From Syntrophaceae bacterium (lineage in GTDB: Bacteria > Desulfobacterota > Syntrophia > Syntrophales > UBA2192), in contig JABLXY010000003.1 in the NCBI GenBank assembly GCA_013177795.1, positions 37,244 through 101,243 of the forward strand: DNA of 64,000 nucleotides, in the 5' to 3' direction. Positions 7,226-14,892 of the stretch are shown here, in pieces. The notes beneath the pieces are model-generated. The model saw only the letters and a program-made list of their open reading frames with translations. It did not search any database and was not told the DNA's origin. Both the position numbers and the translations under genes were made by a program. The stretch's first letter is position 1; each line of letters starts with the position of its first letter.

Positions 7226-8035
7226 TCAGGCGGCACTCATCGCCGCGCGGTATTCCTCGCTCAGGGGCGTGATCTGCGGCAGGCCTGTCAGGGCGTTTTT
7301 CTCGACGATCACCTCGATGCCGTAGACCTCCCGGATGTTTTCCGCCGTGATGACCTCCCCCGGCCGTCCCATGCTGTGGATCGCGCCGCCGTGCAGCAAC
7401 ACGATCCGGTCGCAGTACAGGGCGGCCAGGTTGACGTCGTGCGTCACGGCAAGGACGGAGAGCCGCTGCTCGCGGTTCAGGGTCTTGATCAGGTCGAAGA
7501 ACTCCACCTGGTGCCGGATATCCAGGAAGGCCGTCGGCTCGTCCAGCAGCATGACTTTCGGCTCCTGGGCCAGGGCCCTGGCGATGAGCACCCTCTGCCG
7601 TTCGCCGCCGCTCAGGGCGTTCATGCTCCGGTTCGCGAGGGCGGCCGTGTCGGTCCGCTCCATGGCCCTGCGGACGATCTGCAGGTCCCTCTCCCGCTCG
7701 AATTCCCAGCGCCTCAGGTGGGGGGCCCTGCCCATCAGGACGACCTCGTGGACGGTGAAGGGAAACACCATCGTCGAGTCCTGTGGCACGACGGCGATGG
7801 TCCGGGCCACGGCATCGCGCTTCATCCTGCCGACGGGGATGCCGTCGAGATGGACGCACCCCTCCTGGGGGATCAGGAGCCCGTCGAGCAACCGCAGCAG
7901 GGTGGTCTTGCCCGAGCCGTTGGGCCCGATGATCCCGATGAAATCGCCCTGCTGGACCTCGAGGCTGATGTCCCGGAGAACCCAGCCGTTGCTGCCGTAT
8001 CGAAACCCCATGTGGTCGGCCCTGATGACTGCCAT
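7226..8035 (-). CDS. btuD: Vitamin B12 / iron-complex ABC transporter ATP-binding protein
   Basis: This 269-residue ABC ATPase of the FecE/BtuD type has Walker A GPNGSGKTT (near 36), signature LSGGERQRV (near 142), Walker B VMLLDEPTAF and the switch histidine VTHDV. It powers the BtuC permease 3 bp upstream. The family also carries siderophores and haem, so specificity comes from context: the cobalamin riboswitch upstream of btuC and the cob genes downstream. Confidence 0.92.
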   Translation of the reverse strand: MAVIRADHMGFRYGSNGWVLRDISLEVQQGDFIGIIGPNGSGKTTLLRLLDGLLIPQEGCVHLDGIPVGRMKRDAVARTIAVVPQDSTMVFPFTVHEVVLMGRAPHLRRWEFERERDLQIVRRAMERTDTAALANRSMNALSGGERQRVLIARALAQEPKVMLLDEPTAFLDIRHQVEFFDLIKTLNREQRLSVLAVTHDVNLAALYCDRIVLLHGGAIHSMGRPGEVITAENIREVYGIEVIVEKNALTGLPQITPLSEEYRAAMSAA

Positions 8036-8038
8036 GCG

Positions 8039-9145
8039 TCAAACCGCCCTCTTGCGCAGGAGATGAATGAAATAGGGCGCCCCGCAGAGGGCGGTGATCA
8101 CGCCGACGGGCAGCTCCGCGGGGGCTGTGACCGTGCGGGCGATCGTGTCCGCCGATACCATGAACGCCGCCCCGAAGAGGGCGGAGGCGGGGATCAGCAG
8201 ACGGTGATCCGAACCCAGGAGCATCCGCATCAGATGCGGGATGATGAGACCGACGAACCCGATCGTGCCGCTTGCCGCGACGGCGCCCGCCGTCGCCAGC
8301 GAGGCCGCCAGGAACAGGATTTTCTTCGTCCGTTCCACGTTGACCCCGAGCTGCATCGCCGTCTCCTCGCCCAGGACCATCAGGTTGAGTGCCCGCGCGA
8401 AGGAGTAGATCACGCCGAATCCGCCCAGGAACAGGATACCGCTGAACAGGATGTCGCGGCCCTCGGCCACCCCCAGGTCCCCCATGAGCCAGAACAGGAT
8501 CCGGTGCGTCGAGAAGATATCGCTGCTGAGCGTCGTGCTGCTGAGGATCAGCATGATGACGGACGAGAAGAAGGCGTTCAGGATGACACCGGCCAGAAGA
8601 AGCGTGTTGGACGAGAGCGTCCGGCCGGTTCGGGCGATCCCGAAGACGACGGCGACGGAAAGGAGCGCCCCGAGGAATGCGAGCCCGGGCACGCCCATGG
8701 GGACGAGCGATGCGCCGATTAAAATCCCCAGGATGGCGCCGACCGCCGCGCCCCCCGAAATGCCCAGGATGTAAGGCTCGGCCAGGGGGTTTCGAAGCAG
8801 GGCCTGGAACACGACCCCCGCCATGGAGAGCGAGGCGCCGATGACGCAGGCGAAGGCGATCCGCGGCAGCCGGATGGAAAAAAGGATCGTCCTCTCCGCC
8901 TCATCGAGCGACGCGAGCCCCTCCCTCCCCTTCAGGATAAGCGCCTTCAGGGCAAGGAGGGCGTTGATGTCCGATGCGCCGGCCAGCAGGGACAGAACGG
9001 ATACGGCGACCACCAGGGCGGTCAGGGCCAGGCAGGTTTTCAGGACCCTGGGAACGGTCACGGCCGGGGGGGATGCTGCGCTGCCGGCGAAGACGGCGGC
9101 CAGCACCGGGACGAATAGGAAAGCAATCAGAAACGGCGAAGACAT
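8039..9145 (-). CDS. btuC: Vitamin B12 ABC transporter permease
   Basis: This 368-residue FecCD/BtuC-family permease has about ten membrane segments. Family motifs are RLPRIAFACVIGASLSMAGVVFQALLRNPLAEPYILGIS (split here into known blocks), GFVGLIIPHLMRMLLGSDHR near 275, and ELPVGVITALCGAPYFIHLLR at the end. It forms the channel of the importer with BtuD and takes cobamides from BtuF. The start at 9145 has GGGGGGAA upstream, only about 25 bases from the riboswitch, so control may be exerted on translation. It heads the unit btuC-btuD-tonB-cobT-cobS. Confidence 0.93.
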   Translation of the reverse strand: MSSPFLIAFLFVPVLAAVFAGSAASPPAVTVPRVLKTCLALTALVVAVSVLSLLAGASDINALLALKALILKGREGLASLDEAERTILFSIRLPRIAFACVIGASLSMAGVVFQALLRNPLAEPYILGISGGAAVGAILGILIGASLVPMGVPGLAFLGALLSVAVVFGIARTGRTLSSNTLLLAGVILNAFFSSVIMLILSSTTLSSDIFSTHRILFWLMGDLGVAEGRDILFSGILFLGGFGVIYSFARALNLMVLGEETAMQLGVNVERTKKILFLAASLATAGAVAASGTIGFVGLIIPHLMRMLLGSDHRLLIPASALFGAAFMVSADTIARTVTAPAELPVGVITALCGAPYFIHLLRKRAV

Positions 9146-9171
9146 GTTTCCCCCCGCGAGGAAATCGAGAT

Positions 9172-9332
9172 GGACAGGTCTTCCGGCTTAGGGCCATCTA
9201 CCGGCCTCCCTTCCCATCATGGCCGACCCATGACAGTGGTTATGAGGCTTTCGCTCCCATCACGGCTGCGGGGCAGCGGGGGGTTTTCACCCCTCTTCCA
9301 CACGTCCATCCCCTGCTCGGGCTGTTGACAAA
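9172..9332 (-). promoter_or_regulatory. Cobalamin riboswitch 2 (btuC operon)
   Basis: On the minus strand the aptamer elements run GGAAGAGGGGTGAAAACC, GCTGCCCCGCAGC, CCACTGTCATGGG, GATGGGAAGG and the B12 box AAGCCGGAAGACCTGTCC. The aptamer ends about 26 bases before the btuC start and I see no terminator between them. Occlusion of the ribosome site is the likely mode. The rest of this 419-bp gap (9333-9505) is an unassigned part of the leader, and a promoter follows at 9511-9539. Confidence 0.9.
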
Positions 9333-9510
9333 GACCCGTCTGCGGCGTTCCCTCATCCCTGCGGCCTGCACGACCGGGTCATCCCCGGTCCCCGGGAATT
9401 CGGAGGCCTTGCATCCAGGGCTTCTCGAGCAGCCCGGATGCGGTCTTTCTCAACATCCCTTTTCAACGAACCGATCGTGGACCGTTCGAGAACCGAACGG
9501 CCCGCAATTC

Positions 9511-9539
9511 ACTATAGAAAAGGCCGCCCTACGCGTCAA
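9511..9539 (-). promoter_or_regulatory. Sigma-70 promoter of the btuC-btuD-tonB-cobT-cobS operon
   Basis: On the minus strand TTGACG is followed after 17 bases by TATAGT, a strong match. The implied leader to btuC is about 360 bases and includes riboswitch 2. Confidence 0.75.
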
Positions 9540-9564
9540 GCGCTATTTCGAGGCCCGCCGGGCC

Positions 9565-10410
9565 CTAGAGCCGGCCCGTGCAGGCGGCGATCTCCCGGAT
9601 GCCGTCGACGATCCTCGGCCCGAGCCGGAAGACGACGTCGCTCGTGTAGCAGACCCGTCCCTTCCTGACGGCCTCCAGGTGTTCGAGCTTCCTGAACAGG
9701 CCCCTTGCCTGGCGTTCGGCCTCCTCACGGGTCGCGTTGCCCATGAGCCCCATGAGGATCATGTCCGGGGCCCCGGTGATGATCGTTTCGACGGAATAGC
9801 GCGGGTATTCGACAGCCGCCTCCGCGGCCAGGTTCCGCAGGCCGAGCAGCCGGAAGATGTCGTCGATCAGCGTCCCGGGCCCGACGACCAGCGGGGGCTC
9901 GGGCTGGACGATGAACAGGACGCTGCGGATCGCCGGATCGGCCTTCCCCTTCGCCCGGGTCTCATATTGACGAAGCGATTTCTCGATCCGTTCGGCCCGC
10001 CTGTTCGCCGCCTGCGCGGCATCGAGAGCCGCGCCCATGTCCCGGATGCCTTGGGGGAGTTCCTCGAGACGTCGCGCCTCGAACAGGTGGGTCCGGATGC
10101 CGAGCTTCTGCAGGCGGCGGCCGAATTCCGGCGGGTTGCCGTCCTTCGTCATGACGACCACGTCAGGCTTCATGGCCACCACCGCCTCCAGCGAGGGCGT
10201 CGAGAACCCCCCGATTTTCGGCTTGCCCCGCGCCTCTGCGGGGTAATCGCAGTAATCCGTTACCGCGACGACCCGCGGGCCGAGGCCGATGTCATAGAGG
10301 ATCTCCGTGAGGTTGGGGGCGAGGGAGACGATCCTCTGCGGCGGCGCCGCGGACGCCGTACCGCAGAGGACCCCCCAGACAAGAAGGAACAGAGAGAAAC
10401 GTCTCAGCAC
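9565..10410 (-). CDS. btuF: Cobalamin-type periplasmic binding protein
   Basis: The 281-residue protein starts with a signal peptide (MLRRFSLFLLVWGVLCGTASA). It then shows the BtuF/FepB-type fold: RIVSLAPNLTEILYDIGLG, VVAVTDYCDYP, and a second lobe with SVLFIVQPEPP and YTSDVVFRLGPRIVDGI. It captures cobamides in the periplasm for BtuC-BtuD. The start codon is GTG with GGAGG 10 bases upstream. The gene follows btuB by 22 bp and so falls under riboswitch 3 rather than with btuC-btuD. Confidence 0.9.
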   Translation of the reverse strand: MLRRFSLFLLVWGVLCGTASAAPPQRIVSLAPNLTEILYDIGLGPRVVAVTDYCDYPAEARGKPKIGGFSTPSLEAVVAMKPDVVVMTKDGNPPEFGRRLQKLGIRTHLFEARRLEELPQGIRDMGAALDAAQAANRRAERIEKSLRQYETRAKGKADPAIRSVLFIVQPEPPLVVGPGTLIDDIFRLLGLRNLAAEAAVEYPRYSVETIITGAPDMILMGLMGNATREEAERQARGLFRKLEHLEAVRKGRVCYTSDVVFRLGPRIVDGIREIAACTGRL

Positions 10411-10432
10411 ATCCGGTTCGCCTCCGGGACCT

Positions 10433-12478
10433 TTAGAAATGTAGCGTCAGCCCCGCCCGGTAACTGATGCCGGCGACCGGGTAGAACGCCGCACCCCCGG
10501 GCAGCCAGGGCGATTCGAAAGCGTAGGAAGAGAATTTCTCGTCCCCGATGTTCTCGACGCCGGCAAAGGCGGTGAGCCGGTACCCGGCGAAGGTCGGCTT
10601 CCACGTCAGGTACAGGTTGTAGAGCGTGTAGCTGTCGAGCTTCGGAGAGCTGTTGTCGTCGTCCTGGCCGAGATACTGGCTGCCGACGTAGCGGATCTCG
10701 GGCCTCAGGGTCAGGTTCCAGGGCAGGAAGATCTCGAGGGCGCCGTTGGCCATGTGCGCCGGGACGAGGGGCACATCCTTGCCCGCGTTGGCCCCCGCGC
10801 GGAACGTGACGTCCTGCAGGGTGTAGTTCGCCGTGAGGCGGAACCATTTCTTCAGCTCGTAGGCCATCGACAGCTCAAGGCCGTCGTGGCGCGTCTTGTC
10901 CAGGTTCACGTTTCTGCCGATGAACGTGACCGGGTCGAGGACGTACTTGATTTCGTCCTCCATGTCGATGCGGTAGACGGTCGCCGCCAGCTTCAGGTCC
11001 TTCATCGGATACAGGACGACGCCCGCCTCGTAGCTGTTTCCCGTCTCCTTCTCGAGGTCCGTGTAGAAGGCGTCCGTCCCGAAGCCATAGTAGGAGGCCT
11101 GCTCATCGAGGAAGGGGATCCGGAAGACCCGTCCGTACTTGACGAAGGCCTTGGAGCGCTCGCCGAACAGATAGGTCAGCGCCGCCTCGTAGGCCTCGCC
11201 CTTGTGGATCTTCTCCGAGTCGAAGACGGTCGCCGCGGCGAGAAGGTCCGTGAATTTGCCGTCGATCTCGACCCGCTCCATGCGGGCCCCGAGGGTCAGG
11301 ATCAACTCCGGCAGGACGCTGAAATCGTTCCGGATGTAGCCGCCCAGCGATTTTCTCTCGATCTCCGCCGTGTTGTTCTTCGCGGCGAACCGGGCATCGG
11401 CGTAGGCGTCCTTGTCGAACTGATCGCGGTAGAAGTCGACGCCGAGCGTGAGCTTGTTGTCGCGGCCGAAGAGCTTTCTGTCGAGGACGTATTTCGGCGA
11501 GGCGCCGACGGTGTCGATGTTCACGATCGAGTAGGACAGGAAGGAATCCCACTTCGTGGTCACCTCGCGGGTGCCCCAGATCAGGTTGAGATCGAACCGG
11601 CCGTACTCTCCCAGGGCCGTCTTGATGAGGAGGTTCGTGCTCATCGAGTCGTTGCGGGCGTCGTCGTTCTGCACCCCGGGCTGTGCCTGGCGGCGGTCCT
11701 GCTCGAGCTGGGCCCGGGTGAGATATCCGGGCAGCTGGTAGTCGGTCCGGTTGAGGGTCGTGCCGAGCGACACGTCGAACCGCTCGCTGAAGGCGTAGCC
11801 GAGATTGACCCGGCCGCTGCTGGAGGTGAACTTGGAGCGGTCCCGGTATCCGTCGGTGTGCAGGTTCTCGCCGTTGACGGCATAGTAGAACCTGTCAACC
11901 GATCCCTTCGCCGTCGCCCGCTCGTTGTGGGAGCCGAAACTGCCGCCGATGAACCCGACATCCACCTTCGGCGGCCCCTCGCCCCGCCGGGTGACGATGT
12001 TGATCGTCCCGGCGATGGCCGCATCGCCGTAGAGGACGCTCGCAGCCCCACGGGAGATCTCGATCCGGTCGATCTCGCCCAGGGGGATTTCCAGCCAGTT
12101 GACGGAGGCCATGTCGGGCCGGTTGATCTTCCTGCCGTCGATCGTGACCGCCGTCCGGCCGAACCCGTTCTCGCCGAAGCCGCGCATGTCGACGGCCGCC
12201 TGGGCCGCGTTGCCGCTCGTGCTTCGCACGTAGACGCCCTCGAAGCCGGTGAGAACCTCGGCCAGGTTCGTCGCCCCGGAATTGGCGATGTCCTCGGCGG
12301 TGATGACCGTGACGTTGGCGGGCACCTTGCGGACTTCCTGCCGGTCCCGGGTCGCCATGACGACCACCTCGTCCATCCGGACGGACCCTCTGTCGGGCGG
12401 CACCGCCTGGCCGGAAGCGGCAGTGCTCATCCCGCAGAGCAGAAGCAAAGAGACCCCGAACTGAATGATCCTCCTCAT
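10433..12478 (-). CDS. btuB: TonB-dependent outer-membrane cobalamin receptor
   Basis: The 681-residue protein has a signal peptide (1-25, ending in ASG), a TonB box (MDEVVVMATRD), a plug domain (VPANVTVITAEDIANSGA, then RTAVTIDGRKINRPD) and a beta-barrel ending in an aromatic residue (GLTLHF). It imports cobamides across the outer membrane using TonB energy. The start at 12478 has AAAGGAGA upstream. The annotated-looking start 39 bases earlier falls in the leader. Riboswitch 3 lies directly upstream and btuF follows, so the substrate call is well supported although the receptor family is broad. Confidence 0.92.
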   Translation of the reverse strand: MRRIIQFGVSLLLLCGMSTAASGQAVPPDRGSVRMDEVVVMATRDRQEVRKVPANVTVITAEDIANSGATNLAEVLTGFEGVYVRSTSGNAAQAAVDMRGFGENGFGRTAVTIDGRKINRPDMASVNWLEIPLGEIDRIEISRGAASVLYGDAAIAGTINIVTRRGEGPPKVDVGFIGGSFGSHNERATAKGSVDRFYYAVNGENLHTDGYRDRSKFTSSSGRVNLGYAFSERFDVSLGTTLNRTDYQLPGYLTRAQLEQDRRQAQPGVQNDDARNDSMSTNLLIKTALGEYGRFDLNLIWGTREVTTKWDSFLSYSIVNIDTVGASPKYVLDRKLFGRDNKLTLGVDFYRDQFDKDAYADARFAAKNNTAEIERKSLGGYIRNDFSVLPELILTLGARMERVEIDGKFTDLLAAATVFDSEKIHKGEAYEAALTYLFGERSKAFVKYGRVFRIPFLDEQASYYGFGTDAFYTDLEKETGNSYEAGVVLYPMKDLKLAATVYRIDMEDEIKYVLDPVTFIGRNVNLDKTRHDGLELSMAYELKKWFRLTANYTLQDVTFRAGANAGKDVPLVPAHMANGALEIFLPWNLTLRPEIRYVGSQYLGQDDDNSSPKLDSYTLYNLYLTWKPTFAGYRLTAFAGVENIGDEKFSSYAFESPWLPGGAAFYPVAGISYRAGLTLHF

Positions 12479-12480
12479 AC

Positions 12481-12515
12481 GATAATTCTCCTTTCCCCCT
12501 CGGGAGTGAATTATC
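12481..12515 (-). promoter_or_regulatory. Hairpin that can hide the btuB ribosome site
   Basis: GATAATTC (leader) can pair with GAATTATC just before the btuB start. Inside it, CTCC can pair with the GGAG of the ribosome site. The hairpin lies between riboswitch 3 and the ATG and no T-tract follows, which indicates translational control. Confidence 0.7.
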
Positions 12516-12523
12516 AAGCCGCC

Positions 12524-12658
12524 GGATAAGTCTCCTGGCTCGCGGCCTCCTACTCTCCACGCCTTCCCGTCCGCTCGAGGGACAGTGGCACGCTGTGGAT
12601 TTCGTTCCGCCTACAGGTGCGGGGCAGCGCCGGCTTTTGACCGGCTTCCTCTGATCGG
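12524..12658 (-). promoter_or_regulatory. Cobalamin riboswitch 3 (btuB-btuF)
   Basis: On the minus strand: AGGAAGCCGGTCAAAAGCC, GCTGCCCCGCA, GCCACTGTCCC, GACGGGAAGG and the B12 box GAGCCAGGAGACTTATCC. The aptamer starts about 25 bases after the cobU stop and I see no separate promoter between. btuB-btuF may therefore be read through from cobU and sit under two riboswitches in series. Confidence 0.9.
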
Positions 12659-12683
12659 GCGGCTGACTTGCGCGGTTTCCTCC

Positions 12684-13229
12684 TTATAGGCGTCCCTTGA
12701 TCGTTATCGGGATCCCCGAGACCATCAGCACCACCGTGTCGGCTCCGGCCGCGATGACCTGGTTGCACCGGCCGGCCAAGTCGCGGTATTTCCGGGCCAG
12801 GGGGTTGTCGGGGATGATGCCCAGTCCCACCTCGTTGGTGACGAAGATGACGGCGCCCGGCCTTTCCCGGCAGGCACCGAGAATCTCCCCGCAGCGCCGG
12901 GCGATCTCCTCCTCGGTGAGGTCGCGCCCCTCTTTCCCGGCCTCGTACAGGAGGTTGTTGAGCCAGAGCGTCAGGCAGTCCACCAGGCAGACATCACGGC
13001 CGCCGCCGCGCCGGAGCGCAGAAGCCAGCGCGGTCGGCTCCTCGATCGTCTCCCAGGACGCCGATGCCCGGGCCTCGCGGTGCTTTCGCACCCGCTCGGC
13101 CATCTCGTCGTCGATGACGGGGCAGGTGGCGATAAAGGTCCTTTTTCCGTTCATCGACTCGGCCAGCTTTTGGGCGAAGGTGCTTTTTCCGCTTCGCCCG
13201 CCGCCGGTGACAAGGATCACTTGGCCCAT
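12684..13229 (-). CDS. cobU: Adenosylcobinamide kinase / GTP:adenosylcobinamide-phosphate guanylyltransferase CobU (CobP)
   Basis: CobU phosphorylates adenosylcobinamide and then transfers GMP to it, giving the substrate of CobS. The 181-residue length is normal. Walker A GGGRSGKS sits at 9-16. DDEMAERVRKHREAR with His about 50 matches the region of the guanylylated histidine. VLVDCLTLWLNNLL-like and VTNEVGLGIIP motifs are typical. The start at 13229 follows the leader terminator; an earlier in-frame ATG at 13286 would lie inside that hairpin and is rejected. CbiR releases cobinamide phosphate, which CobU can guanylylate directly, so cbiR and cobU form consecutive remodelling steps. Confidence 0.94.
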   Translation of the reverse strand: MGQVILVTGGGRSGKSTFAQKLAESMNGKRTFIATCPVIDDEMAERVRKHREARASASWETIEEPTALASALRRGGGRDVCLVDCLTLWLNNLLYEAGKEGRDLTEEEIARRCGEILGACRERPGAVIFVTNEVGLGIIPDNPLARKYRDLAGRCNQVIAAGADTVVLMVSGIPITIKGRL

Positions 13230-13242
13230 AACAGAACCCAAC

Positions 13243-13275
13243 AAAAAATCCCCGGACAGGATCTGTCCAGGGATT
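13243..13275 (-). terminator. Intrinsic terminator in the cobU leader
   Basis: On the minus strand AATCCCTGGACAG pairs with CTGTCCGGGGATT around a 3-base loop and is followed by TTTTTT. It lies between riboswitch 4 and the cobU start, so cobU is probably controlled by riboswitch-directed termination. Confidence 0.88.
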
Positions 13276-13341
13276 CCGTTTTTCACCCGTGGCTGATGCA
13301 GCCCCGTCCCTTTCCCACGAGGTCCGGTCTGCAGCGGACTG

Positions 13342-13476
13342 CAGGGAGGTCTTCTGGCTTCCGGATCGTCTTACGGGCCGGCCTTCCCGTCCTTGCGGAC
13401 AGTGGCGCGATCGGCCTTTCATCCCCGGTTACAGCGGCGGGTCCGCGACGGTCTTTCACCGTCTTCCCTTCACCTG
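13342..13476 (-). promoter_or_regulatory. Cobalamin riboswitch 4 (cobU)
   Basis: On the minus strand: GGGAAGACGGTGAAAGACC, CCCGCCGCTGTAACC, GCCACTGTCCGCAAGG, GACGGGAAGG and the B12 box AAGCCAGAAGACCTCCC. It starts at the predicted transcription start and is followed by the terminator at 13243-13275. Confidence 0.9.
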
Positions 13477-13483
13477 CAAGCCT

Positions 13484-13512
13484 TCGATAGACCAAACGGG
13501 GGGTGTTGTCAA
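13484..13512 (-). promoter_or_regulatory. Sigma-70 promoter of cobU
   Basis: On the minus strand TTGACA is followed after 17 bases by TATCGA, placing the start near 13477 at the edge of riboswitch 4. It is divergent from the aromatic operon promoter about 80 bases away. Confidence 0.65.
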
Positions 13513-13588
13513 GCGGAAAGGAGTCTTGCCGGGCGCCCGCGCCGTGCGGGGATTCCGGGGGCGCGGGAGTGCGGGCGAAAAAATTCAG

Positions 13589-13617
13589 TTGACAGAAACA
13601 CTCGAACGTGTTTTTAT
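13589..13617 (+). promoter_or_regulatory. Sigma-70 promoter of the aromatic amino acid operon
   Basis: TTGACA is followed after 17 bases by TTTTAT. Transcription would begin near 13624, about 23 bases before the leader-peptide ATG. Confidence 0.7.
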
Positions 13618-13646
13618 GTGCCAAATTTTTAACGGGACCCTTTGTC

Positions 13647-13733
13647 ATGGGCAGCAAGAGCATCCGTAATTTCGGCTTCTGGTTTAGCTTCTATTATTAC
13701 GGACAGGTCTGCCCGTCGCTGAGGAGGACTTAG
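13647..13733 (+). CDS. Aromatic-rich leader peptide of the aro-phe-tyr operon
   Basis: A 28-codon reading frame begins MGSKSIRN and then carries FGFWFSFYYYG: four Phe, one Trp and three Tyr codons within ten. It stops with TAG at 13731-13733, 23 bases before a strong terminator hairpin. This is the layout of ribosome-mediated attenuators such as pheL and trpL, where stalling at scarce charged tRNAs prevents termination. Here the codons match the end products of the operon that follows. Bases 13680-13690, within the aromatic codons, can pair with 13746-13756. TCTGCCC (13708-13714) can pair with GGGTAGA (13764-13770) and disrupt the terminator. Confidence 0.82.
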   Translation: MGSKSIRNFGFWFSFYYYGQVCPSLRRT

Positions 13734-13755
13734 GCACCACGCAATAAGCCAAACC

Positions 13756-13798
13756 AAAGCCATGGGTAGATCGAAGGACGCTGCCCATGGCTTTTTTT
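13756..13798 (+). terminator. Attenuator terminator of the aro-phe-tyr operon
   Basis: AAAGCCATGGG pairs perfectly with CCCATGGCTTT, then a run of T. It lies between the leader peptide and aroF and is the expected output hairpin of the attenuator. Confidence 0.9.
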
Positions 13799-13814
13799 AT
13801 TTCTCTTCTCCCCG

Positions 13815-13847
13815 GGCCATGAGGGCGGCAGCCATCATGGCCTTTTT
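13815..13847 (+). terminator. Second hairpin with T-tract in the same leader
   Basis: GGCCATGA pairs with TCATGGCC around a 12-base loop and is followed by TTTTT, just before the aroF ribosome site GGAGGTGAGG. Having two terminator-like hairpins in series is unusual. The trp leader shows the same arrangement. Confidence 0.75.
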
Positions 13848-13866
13848 CATTTGGAGGTGAGGGATC

Positions 13867-14892
13867 ATGATCATCGTGATGAAGAAAAACGCAACGGACG
13901 GGCAGATCGACCGGGTCGTCGAGTGGATTGAATCGGTCGGCTACCGTGCCCACCTGTCCCGCGGGACGGAAAAAACGATCATCGGCGCCGTGGGGGATGC
14001 CCGCGGGCGCGAGCAGATCAAGTCCGTCGCCCACCTGCCGGGCGTGGAAAGCGTCGTTCCCATCCTCAAGCCCTACAAGCTCGCCAGCCGCGAGTTCCGG
14101 GAGGAAGACACGGTCGTCCGCGTGGGCGGCGTGGAAATCGGCAACGGCACCTTCACCGTCATGGCGGGGCCCTGCGCCGTCGAGACGGAGGAGCAGCTCA
14201 TGGAATCGGCCTGGGTGGCAAAGAAGGCGGGCGCCCACATCCTGCGCGGCGGCGCCTTCAAGCCCCGCACCTCGCCCTACAGCTTCCAGGGCCTCGAGGA
14301 AGAGGGCCTCAAGCTTCTCAAGAAGGTCCGCGAGCGCACGGGGCTCCCCGTGGTGACGGAGGTGGTCAACCCCGCCGACGTGGACCTCGTGGAGGCCTAC
14401 GCCGACATCCTCCAGATCGGCGCCCGCAACGTCCAGAACTTCGCCCTGCTGAAGCGGGTCGGGCAGGCCCGCAAGCCGGCCCTTCTCAAGCGCGGCATGA
14501 TGACGACCATCGAGGAGCTTCTCATGTCGGCCGAGTACATCCTCTCCGAGGGCAACTCCGACGTGATACTCTGTGAGCGCGGGATCCGCACCTTCGAGAC
14601 GGCCACGCGCAACACGCTGGACCTCTCGGCCGTCGTCGTCCTCAAGCAGCTCTCCCACCTGCCCGTGATCGTGGACCCGAGCCACGCGGCGGGCCACTGG
14701 AAGTACGTGATTCCCCTGGCCCGGGCGGCCGTGGCCGTCGGCGCCGACGGGATCATCGTCGAGATCCACCCCGAGCCCGAGAAGGCCGTCTGCGACGGGA
14801 TGCAGTCCCTCAAGCCCGAGAAGTTCTACCAGCTCATGGAGGGCCTGGTCATTCTCGAAAAGGCCATGCGTGACGTGAGGGGCGAGGCATGA
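13867..14892 (+). CDS. aroF: 3-deoxy-7-phosphoheptulonate synthase (DAHP synthase), type I-beta
   Basis: This enzyme catalyses the first step of the shikimate pathway, joining phosphoenolpyruvate and erythrose 4-phosphate. The 341-residue protein has a ferredoxin-like N-terminal regulatory domain (about 1-70, as in Thermotoga-type enzymes). The barrel follows, with GPCAVE (101-106), LRGGAFKPRTSPYSFQG, IGARNVQNF, KRGM, CERGIRTFE and VDPSHAAGHW. The N-terminal domain is the usual site of feedback inhibition by Tyr or Phe. It is the first of nine genes behind an aromatic-codon attenuator, and its start follows GGAGGTGAGG. Confidence 0.95.
   Translation: MIIVMKKNATDGQIDRVVEWIESVGYRAHLSRGTEKTIIGAVGDARGREQIKSVAHLPGVESVVPILKPYKLASREFREEDTVVRVGGVEIGNGTFTVMAGPCAVETEEQLMESAWVAKKAGAHILRGGAFKPRTSPYSFQGLEEEGLKLLKKVRERTGLPVVTEVVNPADVDLVEAYADILQIGARNVQNFALLKRVGQARKPALLKRGMMTTIEELLMSAEYILSEGNSDVILCERGIRTFETATRNTLDLSAVVVLKQLSHLPVIVDPSHAAGHWKYVIPLARAAVAVGADGIIVEIHPEPEKAVCDGMQSLKPEKFYQLMEGLVILEKAMRDVRGEA

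Noticed and set aside
6453..8042. A 529-codon frame that could be read as a fused protein ending in TonB.
   Set aside because: The N-terminal part is the out-of-frame shadow of btuD. A proper start and membrane anchor for TonB are at 7184.
9540..9564. Palindrome ggcccgccgggcc considered as a terminator of btuB-btuF.
   Set aside because: The stem is only five pairs and no T-run follows on the minus strand.
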